From: JAJDUF01 sp965238265
Lineage (GTDB): Bacteria > Chloroflexota > UBA11872 > UBA12225 > JAJDUF01
Assembly (NCBI GenBank): GCA_965238265.1
Contig: OZ250185.1
Span: forward strand, 4,216,001-4,280,000
Reading direction: 5' to 3'
Length of the DNA: 64,000 nucleotides
Position numbers and translations under genes: made by a program
Part shown: piece after piece, positions 1-9,003 of the stretch
Layout: every line of letters begins with the position of its first letter
How positions within the stretch are numbered: position 1 is the first letter of the stretch
Notes under the pieces: generated by a model
Database searches by the model: none
What the model saw: only the letters and a program-made list of their open reading frames with translations
Told to the model about the DNA's origin: nothing

Positions 1-2
1 TG

Positions 3-365
3 CTCCTGATACGCCTCCCCGCGACCGGGCCGACGGGCAAGGAGGCAGCCGCGGCGCTCGAAGCGGCGGGCCTGGTGGTCAACAAGAACACGGTCCCCTT
101 CGATACCAAGTCGCCGTTCGTCACCAGCGGCCTCCGCATGGGCAGCCCGGCGGCCACGACGTTTGGCTTTCGCGCCGACGAGTTCCGCACCATTGGCCGG
201 CTGATCGCCCGCGTACTCCGCAACCTCGACGATGACACGGTGCCGGCCGCGGTCGTTGCGGAGGTGCGGGAGCTGACGAGCGCCGTGGCGGAGCGACGCG
301 AGCGCGAGGAGACGTGGCCGCTGCTCTTCACACCACATGAAGCGGTGGCTCCGGCGCTGGTCTGA
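3..365 (+). CDS. glyA: Serine hydroxymethyltransferase, C-terminal part (5' end outside window)
   Basis: Only about the last 120 residues are present; the reading frame is open from base 3. SHMT is a cytosolic PLP enzyme that interconverts serine and glycine while loading tetrahydrofolate with a one-carbon unit. The visible part carries the family's C-terminal signature: TGKEAAAALEAAGLVVNKNT, then SPFVTSGLRMGSPAATTFGF, which matches the usual SPFVTSGIRIGTPAxTTRGF segment that helps hold PLP and folate. The gene ends at a TGA at 363-365. The Arg of the usual TTRGF is Phe here (TTFGF), a minor deviation. Identification is by recognised motifs; the active-site lysine lies upstream of the window. 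Confidence 0.93.
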   Translation, partial: LLIRLPATGPTGKEAAAALEAAGLVVNKNTVPFDTKSPFVTSGLRMGSPAATTFGFRADEFRTIGRLIARVLRNLDDDTVPAAVVAEVRELTSAVAERREREETWPLLFTPHEAVAPALV

Positions 366-550
366 CTAGCCAGGACACCTCACCCGGAGCGGACTTTGGG
401 GAGGAAACCTGCTCTCTGCTCTACGAAGCAAGGCAGCCTGTGCTAATTTGGAACATCCCGCAGCAGAATTGGATAAAGGTGTCCTTTTCTGGTAGAATTC
501 TACTCTAATTATACGTACTCCTTTCCCCTCAACTCCGAAGGAGGTGCTTC

Positions 551-1651
551 ATGCCTAGAGCGTACTTCTCTCCATACTAGCAGACTTCTCCCCATAAGCG
601 TCATCCTGTCGATTCTCTTGCTCCTGGTTTCGGCTTGTATCCCAGACCAGTCGTGCTCAAATCCGCCGCACGTTAGCAGCGATCTATCTACAGGAAATGC
701 ACCCGAATCTTCTGGTTTTACACGTGTGAATCCAATACCACTTGGTTCTACCGCGATCTATGGTGATTGGGAGCTATCTGCGAATAGAGTGAGCCGGGTT
801 GCGGACAAAGTCTATGTTGAGCTGACCGCCACGTACAGTGGTGAAGAAGATTCAAGCGATGTCGATGATCTCGAACTCTGCCTGACTGGATCCTCGCACC
901 GAATCTATCCAGATTCAAATGACGATGAAGGGCCCGAGCCAGTATTCGGGGATGGGTACGGCGCAGAACAAATCAGGACCGGCTGGATTATACCTTTGAG
1001 GTACCCGAAACAGAATCCAGTCTCATTCTTGCTGTTCGCCATTCATCTACCATCTTCATTTCAGACGCCGACTTCCGGTACTTTGGCCTGGAGTCGGGTG
1101 TCCGAATCGCCCCGGACCTCTCCTCTATTGCGCCTCCGACTGAAATTGGTACTACTGTCGATTCACCGGTTCCTCTCGGGCAAGACGCTACTACAGCATC
1201 TTTCTCACTCAGAATCACCGAGTCTCTAGCGGGAAAATCCGCGTCGGACAGGATGTCAAGAGCAAGTTTCTTAAACCCTGACCCTGGAGAAGGCAAAGAG
1301 TTTTTCCTCTTCAAGGTTCGTGTCCAGAACGTCTCAGACAGTAGTTCGCCTAGGTCCATCTCGCGCTTCCACTTCTCTGCTGATGGATTCATCGAAACGC
1401 ATGCCTTTCTACTTGCAAGCAGCGTCTATAGCTCAAACACTGCATCAGATTCTGCTTTATTCTCTCCTTTTCTCGAATTCCCCGGAAACGAGTTGGAGGC
1501 CACGCTCTATCCTGGAATATCCTTTGAGGGATGGGTCCTGCTTGAGGTAGACATCGGAACAGATCCGCTCGTTGTCTACGATCCATCCCTCGGCGGAGGT
1601 ATCACTCATAATCCGGACCGCCGCTATTTCACTCTCGAGAGCGGCGAATAG
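551..1651 (+). pseudogene. Frameshifted secreted lipoprotein with two DUF4352-like beta domains
   Basis: An ATG at 551 follows a strong ribosome-binding site (GGAGG, about 540-544) but its frame stops after nine codons. One frame over, a signal peptide ending in the lipobox LVSAC (Cys at 636-638) continues to about 983. There the protein stops resembling itself, and a second frame, open from 983 to the TAG before 1652, carries on the domain (LDYTFEVPETESSLILAV). So one gene of about 360 codons is broken by two frameshifts, near 555-575 and near 980. The two halves look like repeated immunoglobulin-like domains, each with a G-W-x-x-x-EV type strand as in DUF4352 lipoproteins. GC content is lower than that of the neighbours, suggesting transfer. 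Function unknown; sequencing error is an alternative to true decay. Confidence 0.6.
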
Positions 1652-1741
1652 GCGCAGGTTCACGCCGCACGGGCGCCGGGAGACTGGCGGACTCCCCCTC
1701 TCCACAATGTAGATCGGGGAACGAGGGGTGAGACGGAGGGT

Positions 1742-1766
1742 GGATTCCCGCGTGCGCGGGAATGAC
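1742..1766. repeat. Palindromic repeat, family A (ATTCCCGC...GCGGGAAT)
   Basis: Inverted repeat ATTCCCGCG-TG-CGCGGGAAT (1744-1763) followed by GACG. Further copies with different loops lie near 8931, 12054, 13491, 34184 and 48427. It sits in the gap between two genes; the arms could form a hairpin in RNA or single-stranded DNA. Whether it is REP-like, a MITE or a terminator part cannot be told from sequence alone. Confidence 0.75.
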
Positions 1767-1847
1767 GGAGGGTTGCTCTGCCCTTGGAGAGCGGGGAAGG
1801 GGGCATGAAGCCGGGGGAGGACGGCCAAGGGGAGGGAGGAACCGCAC

Positions 1848-2321
1848 ATGACCCGTGCTGTACGTAAGACCGTCTATCTAGCGAACCCCTACGGCTTTTC
1901 GGCCCAGCAGCGTGCCCTGCTCCTGCCACCGCTCATTGCGGCCCTGGAAGCACTCGGACTGGAGATGTGGGAGCCGTTCGAGCGCAACAACCAGGAGGGC
2001 CGGGCACTGCCGGGGTGGGCCTATCGCATCGGCCAGGCCGACTTCCGTGACGTGCGGCAGGCGGACGCGCTGTTCGCGGTGGTGAACAGCGTGCCGCCGG
2101 ATGAGGGCGTCATGGTCGAGCTAGGGATGGCGATAGCGCTGGGCAAGCCTACCTTTCTCTTTCGAGACGACTTCCGCCGCGCCACTGACAGCGAAGACTA
2201 CCCGCTCAACCTGATGCTGTTCACCGGTCTGCCCCGACAAGGGTGGCAGCGCTACTACTACACCTCTATCGCCGAGATACCATCACCGGACAAGGCCCTC
2301 GCGCCCTGGGCCAGGGGGTGA
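1848..2321 (+). CDS. Nucleoside 2-deoxyribosyltransferase family protein
   Basis: 157 aa, the usual size for this family (PF05014). These small cytosolic enzymes exchange or hydrolyse the base of 2'-deoxynucleosides or nucleoside monophosphates. The N-terminus VYLANPYGFS matches the family's nucleotide-binding first strand (xYLAxP). Near residues 75-105, ADALFAVVNSVPPDEGVMVE, followed by LGMAIALGKPTFLFRDDFR, contains the conserved acidic residues, including the Glu of VELGMA that acts as nucleophile in characterised members. The start follows a GGAGGGAGGA ribosome-binding site ending about 6 bases upstream. No operon partner is evident; a palindromic repeat lies just upstream. Substrate cannot be assigned. 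Confidence 0.85.
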   Translation: MTRAVRKTVYLANPYGFSAQQRALLLPPLIAALEALGLEMWEPFERNNQEGRALPGWAYRIGQADFRDVRQADALFAVVNSVPPDEGVMVELGMAIALGKPTFLFRDDFRRATDSEDYPLNLMLFTGLPRQGWQRYYYTSIAEIPSPDKALAPWARG

Positions 2322-2413
2322 GGCGGGCAGGTGGTGGAGAACTCCCATCACTTGACTCACAGTCAGACGTAGCGCACCGGATAGCGCTCCTGATCGTGCT
2401 ATGATGGTGGCTT

Positions 2414-5400
2414 ATGTTCACGGTGCTGGACCCGGCAACGCTGCCACACATTCGCCCCTACCGCGACGAAGATGCGGAGGGCGTCGCCACTATGTGGAAC
2501 GACAGCGATGGCGAGTGGCCCGGCGGCTGGACGGAGGGCACGCCCCACACCGCCGAGCGTGTACGCCGCGAGTACGCGGAAGAGCGGTTGATCGAGACCT
2601 ACCTCGCCATTGCCGACGGTCAGGTGGCCGGCTATTGCTCGTTGAGCGACAACAGCAATGACCCACCGGCCACCTGGATTCCCCTCCTGAACGTCAGTCC
2701 GCAGTTCCAGGGCCGCGGTCTCGGTCGTGATTTGCTCAAGCGCGCCCTGGCGCACACGTGCGAGCTGGGCTACCAGCGGTTGAGCCTCGGCACGTGGGCC
2801 GGCAACTTGAAGTCCATTCCGCTCTACAAGAAGACCGGCTTCTTCTGGGTACCCGATACGAGCGTGGTGATGCAGAACTTCCTGCCACTGCTGTTCGCGC
2901 TCCGGCCGGTCCAGGAGTTTCTCGACGGCGCCGACTGGTACGCAACACAGGTGCGGGACCTGTCGGCGCGCCCCGACAAGGAGCAGCGGGGCAAGATCGA
3001 GGTCTTCACCTACGTCTGGCGCCGCGACGGGCGCGAGCTACGCGCGACGATTGACCGCCGCGCCCGGGGGGTGCTGGCGCTGGAAACCGGCCAATGGGCC
3101 ATCTCGTGCGCGCTCGACGATCCCGCGGTGCCGCTCGGCGGACAGCGCACGCTCAGGTGGGAGGCACAGCACAAGCAGGCCGGCCTACTGCCGGTAACGC
3201 TGGTCGCCGAGGCCGATACGGGACTGAGCACATCTTTCCAAGTGCGCGCCGAGGTGCGCGAGCGGCAGGTCTGGACGCAGCACGTCGCTGCCGAGAGCAC
3301 CGCTGACACGAAGAAGAGAGACAACAAATCCCCACGGGTCCGCACCACGGCCATCATCGGGGATGCGGTCGTGCCGCTGGCCGTGGCCGCGCGGCCAACC
3401 AAGCCGGTGGACGTGGCGCTCGAACAGCGTTTCTGGCTCGTGCCGGAGGTGCCACGGCCGACCTGGCTGACCGTCACCAATCGCCTCGACGATCCGGTGC
3501 GCGGGTCGGTGACACTAGGAGTGACCGACGGCCTTACGCTTGCCCCGGAGGACACGGCCCCCCAGGCGTATGACCTGCCGGCCAAAGGCCGCACGGCGAT
3601 CCGGGTGACGCCGCAGGCCACTCGCGCCGGCCTGCACCACCTGAGCGCATACATCGAAACGTCCCTGACTGCTGCCGGCGAGGACGACGAGCCGCTCACG
3701 CTGCCGCCCCGGACCGAGCAGTTGACGATCCCGTGTCCGGCGCCGGGCACGCTGCTAGTGCAGCGGGAGGACGACGCGATCTCCGTGCATAGCGACCAGG
3801 TGGTGGTGCGCGCCTCGCTGAAGGATCGCTGGGGCAACCAGGGCTTTAGCGTGACGGACCGGGCGACGGGCCGCGATCTGATCTGGCAATCGTGCGCGTT
3901 CGGGCCGCCCTTCTGGAACACGGAGTCGGTACAGAAGACCTACGAGGCCGAGGTTGTCGGTGGTGGGCCGGAGAGCGGTCGGGTCGTCATCACGCTGACG
4001 GCGCAGTCCGATACCTGGCCGGGAGTCGTGTTTCGGCGCCAGCTCGCAGTCGGCGGCTCGCCGGTCATTCACGCCTGGTACGGCATCACGAACAACGGGT
4101 GCGTACCGCGTGCCGTCCAGGTACAGGTGGAGAACGGCAATGACATTGCCCGCGCGCGTGTCGCGCTCCCGTTGCGCGAGGGCTTGGTCGTAGATGAGGG
4201 CATGCAGTTTCCGGACCTGGCCGTGTCCGAATGGAGCGCTCCCGACCAATGGGCCGAGACGTGGACGGCCGAGTATGCCGACGGTCTCGTGTCGGGGTGT
4301 GTGTGGCGCGATGCCAAGCGGGTCGAGGTCTCCTGGTCGGTGCCGTCGCTGGCCTTCGACCTCGGTGAGGTCGCGCCCGGCGAGACGCGCGAAACACCGC
4401 CCATCGTGGTCTATGCCGGGCGCGGCGATTGGAAGGTCGTGCGCGAGCTATGGCGCAGCCACGTCTCGCCCACCACCCCGCAGGAGCCGCCACGTACACA
4501 TAAAGCGCTTACGGCCACCGTGGCACCGCTGCTGTTCGATACCCCTACGGCGACGCCGCAGCTGACCTTGACGAGCTACCGGCAGCGGGTACTCACTGGG
4601 GACGTGTCCCTCTCCACCGGTGCCGGCGTTGACGTGACGCCGGCGGCGCTCCCATTGGCCGACCTGTCGCGCGGCAACGCCCGGAGCCGCGACCTCGGCG
4701 TGACGTTTGCGGACAACGCTGCCGGCGCGCATGACCTCACGGTGGCTATCGAGCACCAACTCTGGGATGAGCAGTACACGTTAAGCGTCATTCGCGGCGG
4801 CGACCGCCGGCAGCCGGTTACGATCACCAATACCACCGAGGGAGACCATGCGGCGATAGCCATTGACAACGGCTTGATACGGTTTCTCGTTGTACCGGAG
4901 CATCGGGGCGGCGTTGCCTCCTGGCAGGAACGCCGGGCCGATGGTCGGATGGTCGAGCACCTGCACGCGGCGCGGCCGGCCCCGGGCACCTTCGTCTGGT
5001 TCAATCCCTGGTACGGCGGGCTGACTCCCGGCCTCAGCGGCCCGGGCATGCGGCGCTCGAAACGCCCGCTCGATGAGGCCCGGTTTGCCTGGGAAGAGAC
5101 GACCAGGGAAGGGCCGGGGTCTGTGCGCTGGCACGGGGTCCGGCTCACTGCCGCCCTGGAGCACGAGTCGTGCCGCGACAGCCGGTTGAGTATTTCCTAT
5201 CTCACGCTGGGCCGCTCCAATCTCCTCGCCGTCCGCACGGAGTTCACCAATGGCCCGGTGCCCCTCGACGGCTACCTGACCTTCCAGTCGTTCTTGCAGG
5301 TAGACGGCGATCGCAAGGTCGGCCGCCTCTTCTACCGGCGCAACGGGTTACGCCAGGCCAAGCGCGTACACGGGGTTCATACCAGGGGCGCCGGTACGTG

Positions 5401-5632
5401 GATGGCAGTACGCAACGACGAGACCGGGCGCACGCTTTGCGCCGTCGCCGGCTGCCACGACTTCAACATCGGGCCGCTGGACATGGGCTTGGAAGGCGCG
5501 CATCTCGTCGTCCATCACCCATTGCGGCTGGCTCCCGGCGAAACGGCGCGGGGGGTCAGCTTCTTCGGAGTGGCCGCAGACCTCGATGAAGCGCTACGCT
5601 ACGCTAACCTGACCGACGCCGGTGTGTTGTAG
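2414..5632 (+). CDS. GNAT acetyltransferase fused to a large multi-domain beta-sandwich region
   Basis: 1072 aa. Residues about 10-155 form a GNAT N-acetyltransferase domain: IRPYRDEDAEGVATMW at the N-terminus, the acetyl-CoA loop QFQGRGLGRDLL (Q/RxxGxG/A), and YKKTGF near its end. The rest, about 900 residues, has no recognisable catalytic motif. It looks like successive beta-rich domains and ends in a region rich in W, G and N (residues about 820-1070) reminiscent of galactose-mutarotase or glycoside-hydrolase-associated sandwiches. There is no signal peptide, so the protein is probably cytosolic. A plausible idea is recognition of a carbohydrate or glycoconjugate by the C-terminal part with acetylation by the N-terminal part, but this is inference. 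The ATG at 2414 is preceded by GGTGG. No operon partner. Confidence 0.7.
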   Translation: MFTVLDPATLPHIRPYRDEDAEGVATMWNDSDGEWPGGWTEGTPHTAERVRREYAEERLIETYLAIADGQVAGYCSLSDNSNDPPATWIPLLNVSPQFQGRGLGRDLLKRALAHTCELGYQRLSLGTWAGNLKSIPLYKKTGFFWVPDTSVVMQNFLPLLFALRPVQEFLDGADWYATQVRDLSARPDKEQRGKIEVFTYVWRRDGRELRATIDRRARGVLALETGQWAISCALDDPAVPLGGQRTLRWEAQHKQAGLLPVTLVAEADTGLSTSFQVRAEVRERQVWTQHVAAESTADTKKRDNKSPRVRTTAIIGDAVVPLAVAARPTKPVDVALEQRFWLVPEVPRPTWLTVTNRLDDPVRGSVTLGVTDGLTLAPEDTAPQAYDLPAKGRTAIRVTPQATRAGLHHLSAYIETSLTAAGEDDEPLTLPPRTEQLTIPCPAPGTLLVQREDDAISVHSDQVVVRASLKDRWGNQGFSVTDRATGRDLIWQSCAFGPPFWNTESVQKTYEAEVVGGGPESGRVVITLTAQSDTWPGVVFRRQLAVGGSPVIHAWYGITNNGCVPRAVQVQVENGNDIARARVALPLREGLVVDEGMQFPDLAVSEWSAPDQWAETWTAEYADGLVSGCVWRDAKRVEVSWSVPSLAFDLGEVAPGETRETPPIVVYAGRGDWKVVRELWRSHVSPTTPQEPPRTHKALTATVAPLLFDTPTATPQLTLTSYRQRVLTGDVSLSTGAGVDVTPAALPLADLSRGNARSRDLGVTFADNAAGAHDLTVAIEHQLWDEQYTLSVIRGGDRRQPVTITNTTEGDHAAIAIDNGLIRFLVVPEHRGGVASWQERRADGRMVEHLHAARPAPGTFVWFNPWYGGLTPGLSGPGMRRSKRPLDEARFAWEETTREGPGSVRWHGVRLTAALEHESCRDSRLSISYLTLGRSNLLAVRTEFTNGPVPLDGYLTFQSFLQVDGDRKVGRLFYRRNGLRQAKRVHGVHTRGAGTWMAVRNDETGRTLCAVAGCHDFNIGPLDMGLEGAHLVVHHPLRLAPGETARGVSFFGVAADLDEALRYANLTDAGVL

Positions 5633-5650
5633 GCACGCCTCACCCCCTGA

Positions 5651-5699
5651 CGGGCCAAAGCCGCACGGATGGTGCCAGGTGTGGTGCGGCTTTGGCCCG
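5651..5699. terminator. Perfect 16-bp hairpin downstream of the GNAT fusion gene
   Basis: Arms 5651-5666 and 5684-5699 are perfect reverse complements around a 17-nt loop, 18 bases after the stop codon. No T-tract follows, so it may be a factor-dependent terminator, an RNA-stabilising hairpin or another repeat element. A second smaller inverted repeat, CCCTCTCC...GGAGAGGG-like, lies at about 5710-5740. Confidence 0.5.
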
Positions 5700-5825
5700 C
5701 CACCCGGCCCCCTCTCCATCGCCAAGCGATAGAGAGGGGAAGTCTGTCGGGGGCGGGCCGGGGGGGGCGCAGTTCCACTGACCACTGCCCGAGAGGGTGA
5801 GGACAAGATACAGGAGACGAAGACG

Positions 5826-6845
5826 ATGGTTGCCCCTATTCGCGCTGGCCTGCTGGGTACGGGACACGGCCATGCGGCCGGGAAGCTCAGTGTGATGCAG
5901 GAGTCTGACGACTACGAGGTCGTGGGCGTGGCCGAGCCTGATCCGGGGTGGCGTGCCCTCCGTGAGCAGGAGCCGGCGTATGCCGACGCGCACTGGATTG
6001 ATGTGGCGGACCTGCTCGGTGATCCTAGTGTGCAGCTGATCGCCGTCGAGAGTGACGTGCCGCCAAATCTGGCGCTGGCGCGGCGCGCTCTGTCGGCCGG
6101 CAAGCACATTCATTTGGATAAGCCACCGGGCACCTCCCTGCCGGAGTTGCAGTCCATCCTGGCGGAGGCCAACCGCCGCGGGCTATTCGTCCAGATGGGC
6201 TACATGTTTCGCTACAATCCCGGCTTCGAGCTGGCGTTTCGGGCCGTGCGAGAGGGCTGGCTTGGCGAGGTGTACTACCTCCACGCGAGCATGTGCAGTA
6301 GCATCCCCTTCCGGCCGGAGGACACGTCCGCCGCCGGCATGCCGCTACGCGGGCGGGGCGGGCTGGCCTTCCATCCGGGGGGCATGATGCTTGAGCTGGG
6401 CTGCCATATCATTGACCGCGTTGTCGAGCTACTCGGCCGGCCAAACAAGGTGACTCCGTACTTGCGGCACGACAGCGAGTACGACGATACGCTCGCGGAC
6501 AACACCGTGGCCATCTTCGAGTACGAGCGGGCGGTGGCGGTCGTCGAGACGGCGGCAATGGAAGTCGAGCCGATGACCCGGCGGCAGTTCGAGGTCGTGG
6601 GCACCAAAGGGAGCATCGTGCTCCAGCCGCTCGAACCACCTGCTATCCGGCTGTGCCTCCAGGAACCGCGGGGCGGCTACCAGGCCGGCTGGCAAGATGT
6701 GGATGTCCCGCACATCCCGCGCTACGAGCGCGACCTCGCAAAGCTGGCACGTGTCATCCGCGGTGAAGAGCCGATTGACTACACGACGGAGCACGACCTC
6801 ATCACCCAAGAGACCGTCCTGCGCGCCTGTGGCACCCCGCCGTAG
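5826..6845 (+). CDS. Gfo/Idh/MocA family NAD(P)-dependent oxidoreductase
   Basis: 339 aa, normal family length. The N-terminal Rossmann fold shows the dinucleotide loop GLLGTGHGHAAG (GxGxxG-like) near residues 8-19. The strand and helix at about 90-105 carry GKHIHLDKPPGTS, corresponding to the usual GKHVLxEKP, with Asp instead of Glu before the catalytic Lys. The C-terminal half has the typical substrate-domain pattern, with GGLAFHPGGMMLELGCHIID (residues about 178-197) matching the conserved GG...D.G.H..D region and its catalytic His. Such enzymes oxidise sugars, inositols or related polyols. Substrate unknown. It stands alone, followed by the repeat-rich upstream region of groL. Confidence 0.88.
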   Translation: MVAPIRAGLLGTGHGHAAGKLSVMQESDDYEVVGVAEPDPGWRALREQEPAYADAHWIDVADLLGDPSVQLIAVESDVPPNLALARRALSAGKHIHLDKPPGTSLPELQSILAEANRRGLFVQMGYMFRYNPGFELAFRAVREGWLGEVYYLHASMCSSIPFRPEDTSAAGMPLRGRGGLAFHPGGMMLELGCHIIDRVVELLGRPNKVTPYLRHDSEYDDTLADNTVAIFEYERAVAVVETAAMEVEPMTRRQFEVVGTKGSIVLQPLEPPAIRLCLQEPRGGYQAGWQDVDVPHIPRYERDLAKLARVIRGEEPIDYTTEHDLITQETVLRACGTPP

Positions 6846-6862
6846 GGGCCAAGCAGGGGACC

Positions 6863-6955
6863 GGCCCCCTATGGCCCCCCCGCTGCGGCAGGGGGACGGC
6901 GTGTTCCCTCCCCTGTCGCAACGGGGGGAGGGCTAGGGAGGGCTAGGGTGGGGGC
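6863..6955. repeat. Intergenic palindromic repeats, families B and C
   Basis: Two imperfect inverted repeats in tandem: GGCCCCCTATGGCCCCCCCG followed by GCAGGGGGACG, then CCCTCCCCTGT...GGGGGGAGGG with a GGGCTAGGGTGGGG tail. Close relatives occur at about 9384, 13395-13487 and 61868-61965, and reversed at 11060. Confidence 0.7.
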
Positions 6956-6960
6956 CGGTA

Positions 6961-6987
6961 TTAGCACTCGCTGGCAGCGAGTGCTAA
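6961..6987 (+). promoter_or_regulatory. CIRCE operator (HrcA binding site)
   Basis: A perfect CIRCE: TTAGCACTC-N9-GAGTGCTAA, 110 bp upstream of the groL start. In many bacteria HrcA binds this element and represses chaperone genes until heat stress. A likely -10 hexamer, TACAAT, lies just after it at 6995-7000, so repressor and RNA polymerase would compete for the same site. Confidence 0.95.
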
Positions 6988-6994
6988 ATGCTGC

Positions 6995-7000
6995 TACAAT
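6995..7000 (+). promoter_or_regulatory. Probable -10 element of the groL promoter
   Basis: TACAAT 8 bases downstream of the CIRCE. The matching -35 position (about 6972-6977, TGGCAG) lies inside the operator and is a weak match to TTGACA. Confidence 0.5.
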
Positions 7001-7097
7001 GGGCTGCTGAGACCGCCGCAGCCCGGTGTGGGCGTGGCCCAACCAAACGGCCCTTTTCGCGCGTTTCGGCGGAGTGCATGGATGAGGAGGATGTGCG

Positions 7098-8756
7098 ATG
7101 TCCAAGCAGTTGGTATTTGACGTCGAGGCCCGGCGTCACCTGAAAACGGGTGTGGATGTCCTGGCGGAAGCGGTCAAGACGACTCTCGGTCCGAAGGGGC
7201 GCAATGTGGCGCTCGACCAGAGCTTCGGTCCTCCGACCATCAGCCACGACGGGGTGACGGTGGCGAAGGAGATTGATCTTGAGGACCCGTTCGAGAACAT
7301 GGGCGCGCAGCTGCTGAAGGAAGCTGCGACCAAGACGAATGACGTGGCGGGTGACGGGACCACGACCGCCACTGTGATTGCTCAGACCATCGTCAATGAA
7401 GGGCTACGCAACTTGGCGGCGGGCGCCAACCCGATGATCCTCAAGCGCGGTCTCGCGCGCGGCGCCGAGTCTGTCGTGCAGGCCGTCCGGGATATGGCCG
7501 TCGCCGTGCAGGGACGCGAAGACATTGCCAATATCGCTGCCATCTCCGCGAACGACCCGGAGATCGGTCGGCTGATCGCCGACGTAATGGATCGCGTTGG
7601 CAAGGACGGGGTGATCACCGTCGAGGAATCGCGGGGGTTGCAGTTCGAGATTGATTACGTCGAAGGGATGGAGTTCGACCGCGGCTACATCTCCCCCTAC
7701 TTTGTGACCAACCAGGACACCATGCGGACCGAGCTTGAGGACCCCTACGTGCTTATCACCGAGCAGAAACTCTCATCGGTGCAAGAGCTTGTCCCGTTGC
7801 TGGAGAAGCTCATGCAGTCCGGCAAGAAGGAGCTGGTCGTCATCGCCGAAGACGTAGAAGGCGAGGGGCTGGCCACACTTGTCGTCAACAAGCTGCGGGG
7901 CATTCTCGACGTGGTGGCCGTCAAGGCGCCGGGCTATGGCGACCGCCGCAAGGAGCTACTCAAGGACATCGCGGTGCTCACCGGTGGCCAGGTGATTAGC
8001 GAGGAAGTGGGGCGCAAGCTCGACAGCGTCCAGCTTTATGACTTGGGTCGCGCGCGCCGGGTCGTGTCCGACAAGGACAACACGACGATTATCGAGGGGC
8101 GCGGCAAGCAGGAGGACATCCAGGGGCGCATGCAGCAGATTCGCACCCAGCTCGACGAGACCACCTCGGACTACGACCGGGAGAAGCTGCAAGAGCGGCT
8201 GGCAAAGATGTCCGGTGGTGTGGCGGTGGTGAAGGTCGGGGCCGCGACGGAGACGGAGTTGAAGGAGAAGAAGCACCGCGTGGAAGATGCGTTGTCGGCC
8301 ACCCGCGCGGCGATTGAGGAAGGCATTGTCCCCGGTGGCGGAGTCATCCTGATCAACGCTTCGCGCGCGCTCGACGATATCAAGCTCGATGGTGATGAAG
8401 CGACCGGTATCGCTATCCTGCGCCGCGCCCTCGAAGAACCGATGCGACAGATTGTGCTCAACGCTGGACTGGAGGGCTCGGTCTTGGTAGATGCGGTGCG
8501 CGAGCGGCAGACCAGCGAGAATAACCGCAACTTCGGGTTCGATGTCATCTCCGAGCAGCACGTCGAGATGGTGGATCAAGGCATCACCGACCCAGCGAAG
8601 GTCACCCGGTCGGCAATCGAGAATGCGGTCTCCATTGCGTCCATGATTCTGACGACCGAGGCGCTCGTGACCCACGTTCCGGAGCCACCCGCACCACCGG
8701 CGCCGGATCCGGACGGCATGGGGGGTGGCATGGGTGGCATGGGGGGCATGTACTAA
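7098..8756 (+). CDS. groL: Chaperonin GroEL (60 kDa, HSP60)
   Basis: 552 aa. GroEL forms the double-ring ATP-driven folding chamber in the cytosol. Clear signatures are TTLGPKGRNVAL and DGVTVAKEI near the N-terminus, the ATP-binding DVAGDGTTTATVIA (about residues 82-95), AATETELKEKKHRVEDAL (about 376-393) with the catalytic Asp, and the C-terminal GGMGG repeat tail. The start ATG follows GAGGAGGATGTGCG. No groES lies next to it, so this is either a lone or an additional groL copy, with groES elsewhere. Expression is expected to be heat-inducible through the CIRCE element upstream; a strong intrinsic terminator follows. Confidence 0.98.
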   Translation: MSKQLVFDVEARRHLKTGVDVLAEAVKTTLGPKGRNVALDQSFGPPTISHDGVTVAKEIDLEDPFENMGAQLLKEAATKTNDVAGDGTTTATVIAQTIVNEGLRNLAAGANPMILKRGLARGAESVVQAVRDMAVAVQGREDIANIAAISANDPEIGRLIADVMDRVGKDGVITVEESRGLQFEIDYVEGMEFDRGYISPYFVTNQDTMRTELEDPYVLITEQKLSSVQELVPLLEKLMQSGKKELVVIAEDVEGEGLATLVVNKLRGILDVVAVKAPGYGDRRKELLKDIAVLTGGQVISEEVGRKLDSVQLYDLGRARRVVSDKDNTTIIEGRGKQEDIQGRMQQIRTQLDETTSDYDREKLQERLAKMSGGVAVVKVGAATETELKEKKHRVEDALSATRAAIEEGIVPGGGVILINASRALDDIKLDGDEATGIAILRRALEEPMRQIVLNAGLEGSVLVDAVRERQTSENNRNFGFDVISEQHVEMVDQGITDPAKVTRSAIENAVSIASMILTTEALVTHVPEPPAPPAPDPDGMGGGMGGMGGMY

Positions 8757-8795
8757 ACCCCCGTATACGCCAAGGCACATCGGCTATGCCCTCAG

Positions 8796-8828
8796 GAGGC
8801 GACCCGCGATTGGGTCGCCTCTTCTTTG
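8796..8828 (+). terminator. Intrinsic terminator of groL
   Basis: GAGGCGACCC (8796-8805), a 6-nt loop, then GGGTCGCCTC (8812-8821), a perfect 10-bp stem followed by TTCTTTG. It lies 40 bases after the groL stop. Confidence 0.9.
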
Positions 8829-8902
8829 TACACGGCAGTTGGTGGGCGGCGTGAGGCCGCTGAGGGACGCGCGTGTGCGGCGCGCAGTGGGCCAAGGCCT
8901 CT

Positions 8903-8955
8903 GTAGGGGCGTCCGTTGTGGGCGCCCTGGATTCCCGCGCAAGCGGGAATGACGG
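8903..8955. repeat. Composite repeat: GTAGGGGCGTCC...GGGCGCCC element plus family A palindrome
   Basis: GTAGGGGCGTCCGTTGTGGG directly followed by GCGCCCTGG and the palindrome ATTCCCGC-GCAA-GCGGGAAT (8931-8950). The same composite order is seen at 34157-34206, and the first half alone at about 30551. Confidence 0.75.
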
Positions 8956-9003
8956 GGAGAGGACAACAAGGAGGGGGGCGTGCCGCTCGGACCGGGCCGC
9001 TAC

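Noticed and set aside
3010..3921. 303-codon open frame antisense to the GNAT fusion gene
   Set aside because: Ser/Arg/Thr-rich shadow translation without domain features; the sense frame is clearly coding.
7956..8780. 274-codon open frame antisense to groL
   Set aside because: A GC-rich shadow frame of a certain gene; no family motif and no ribosome-binding site.
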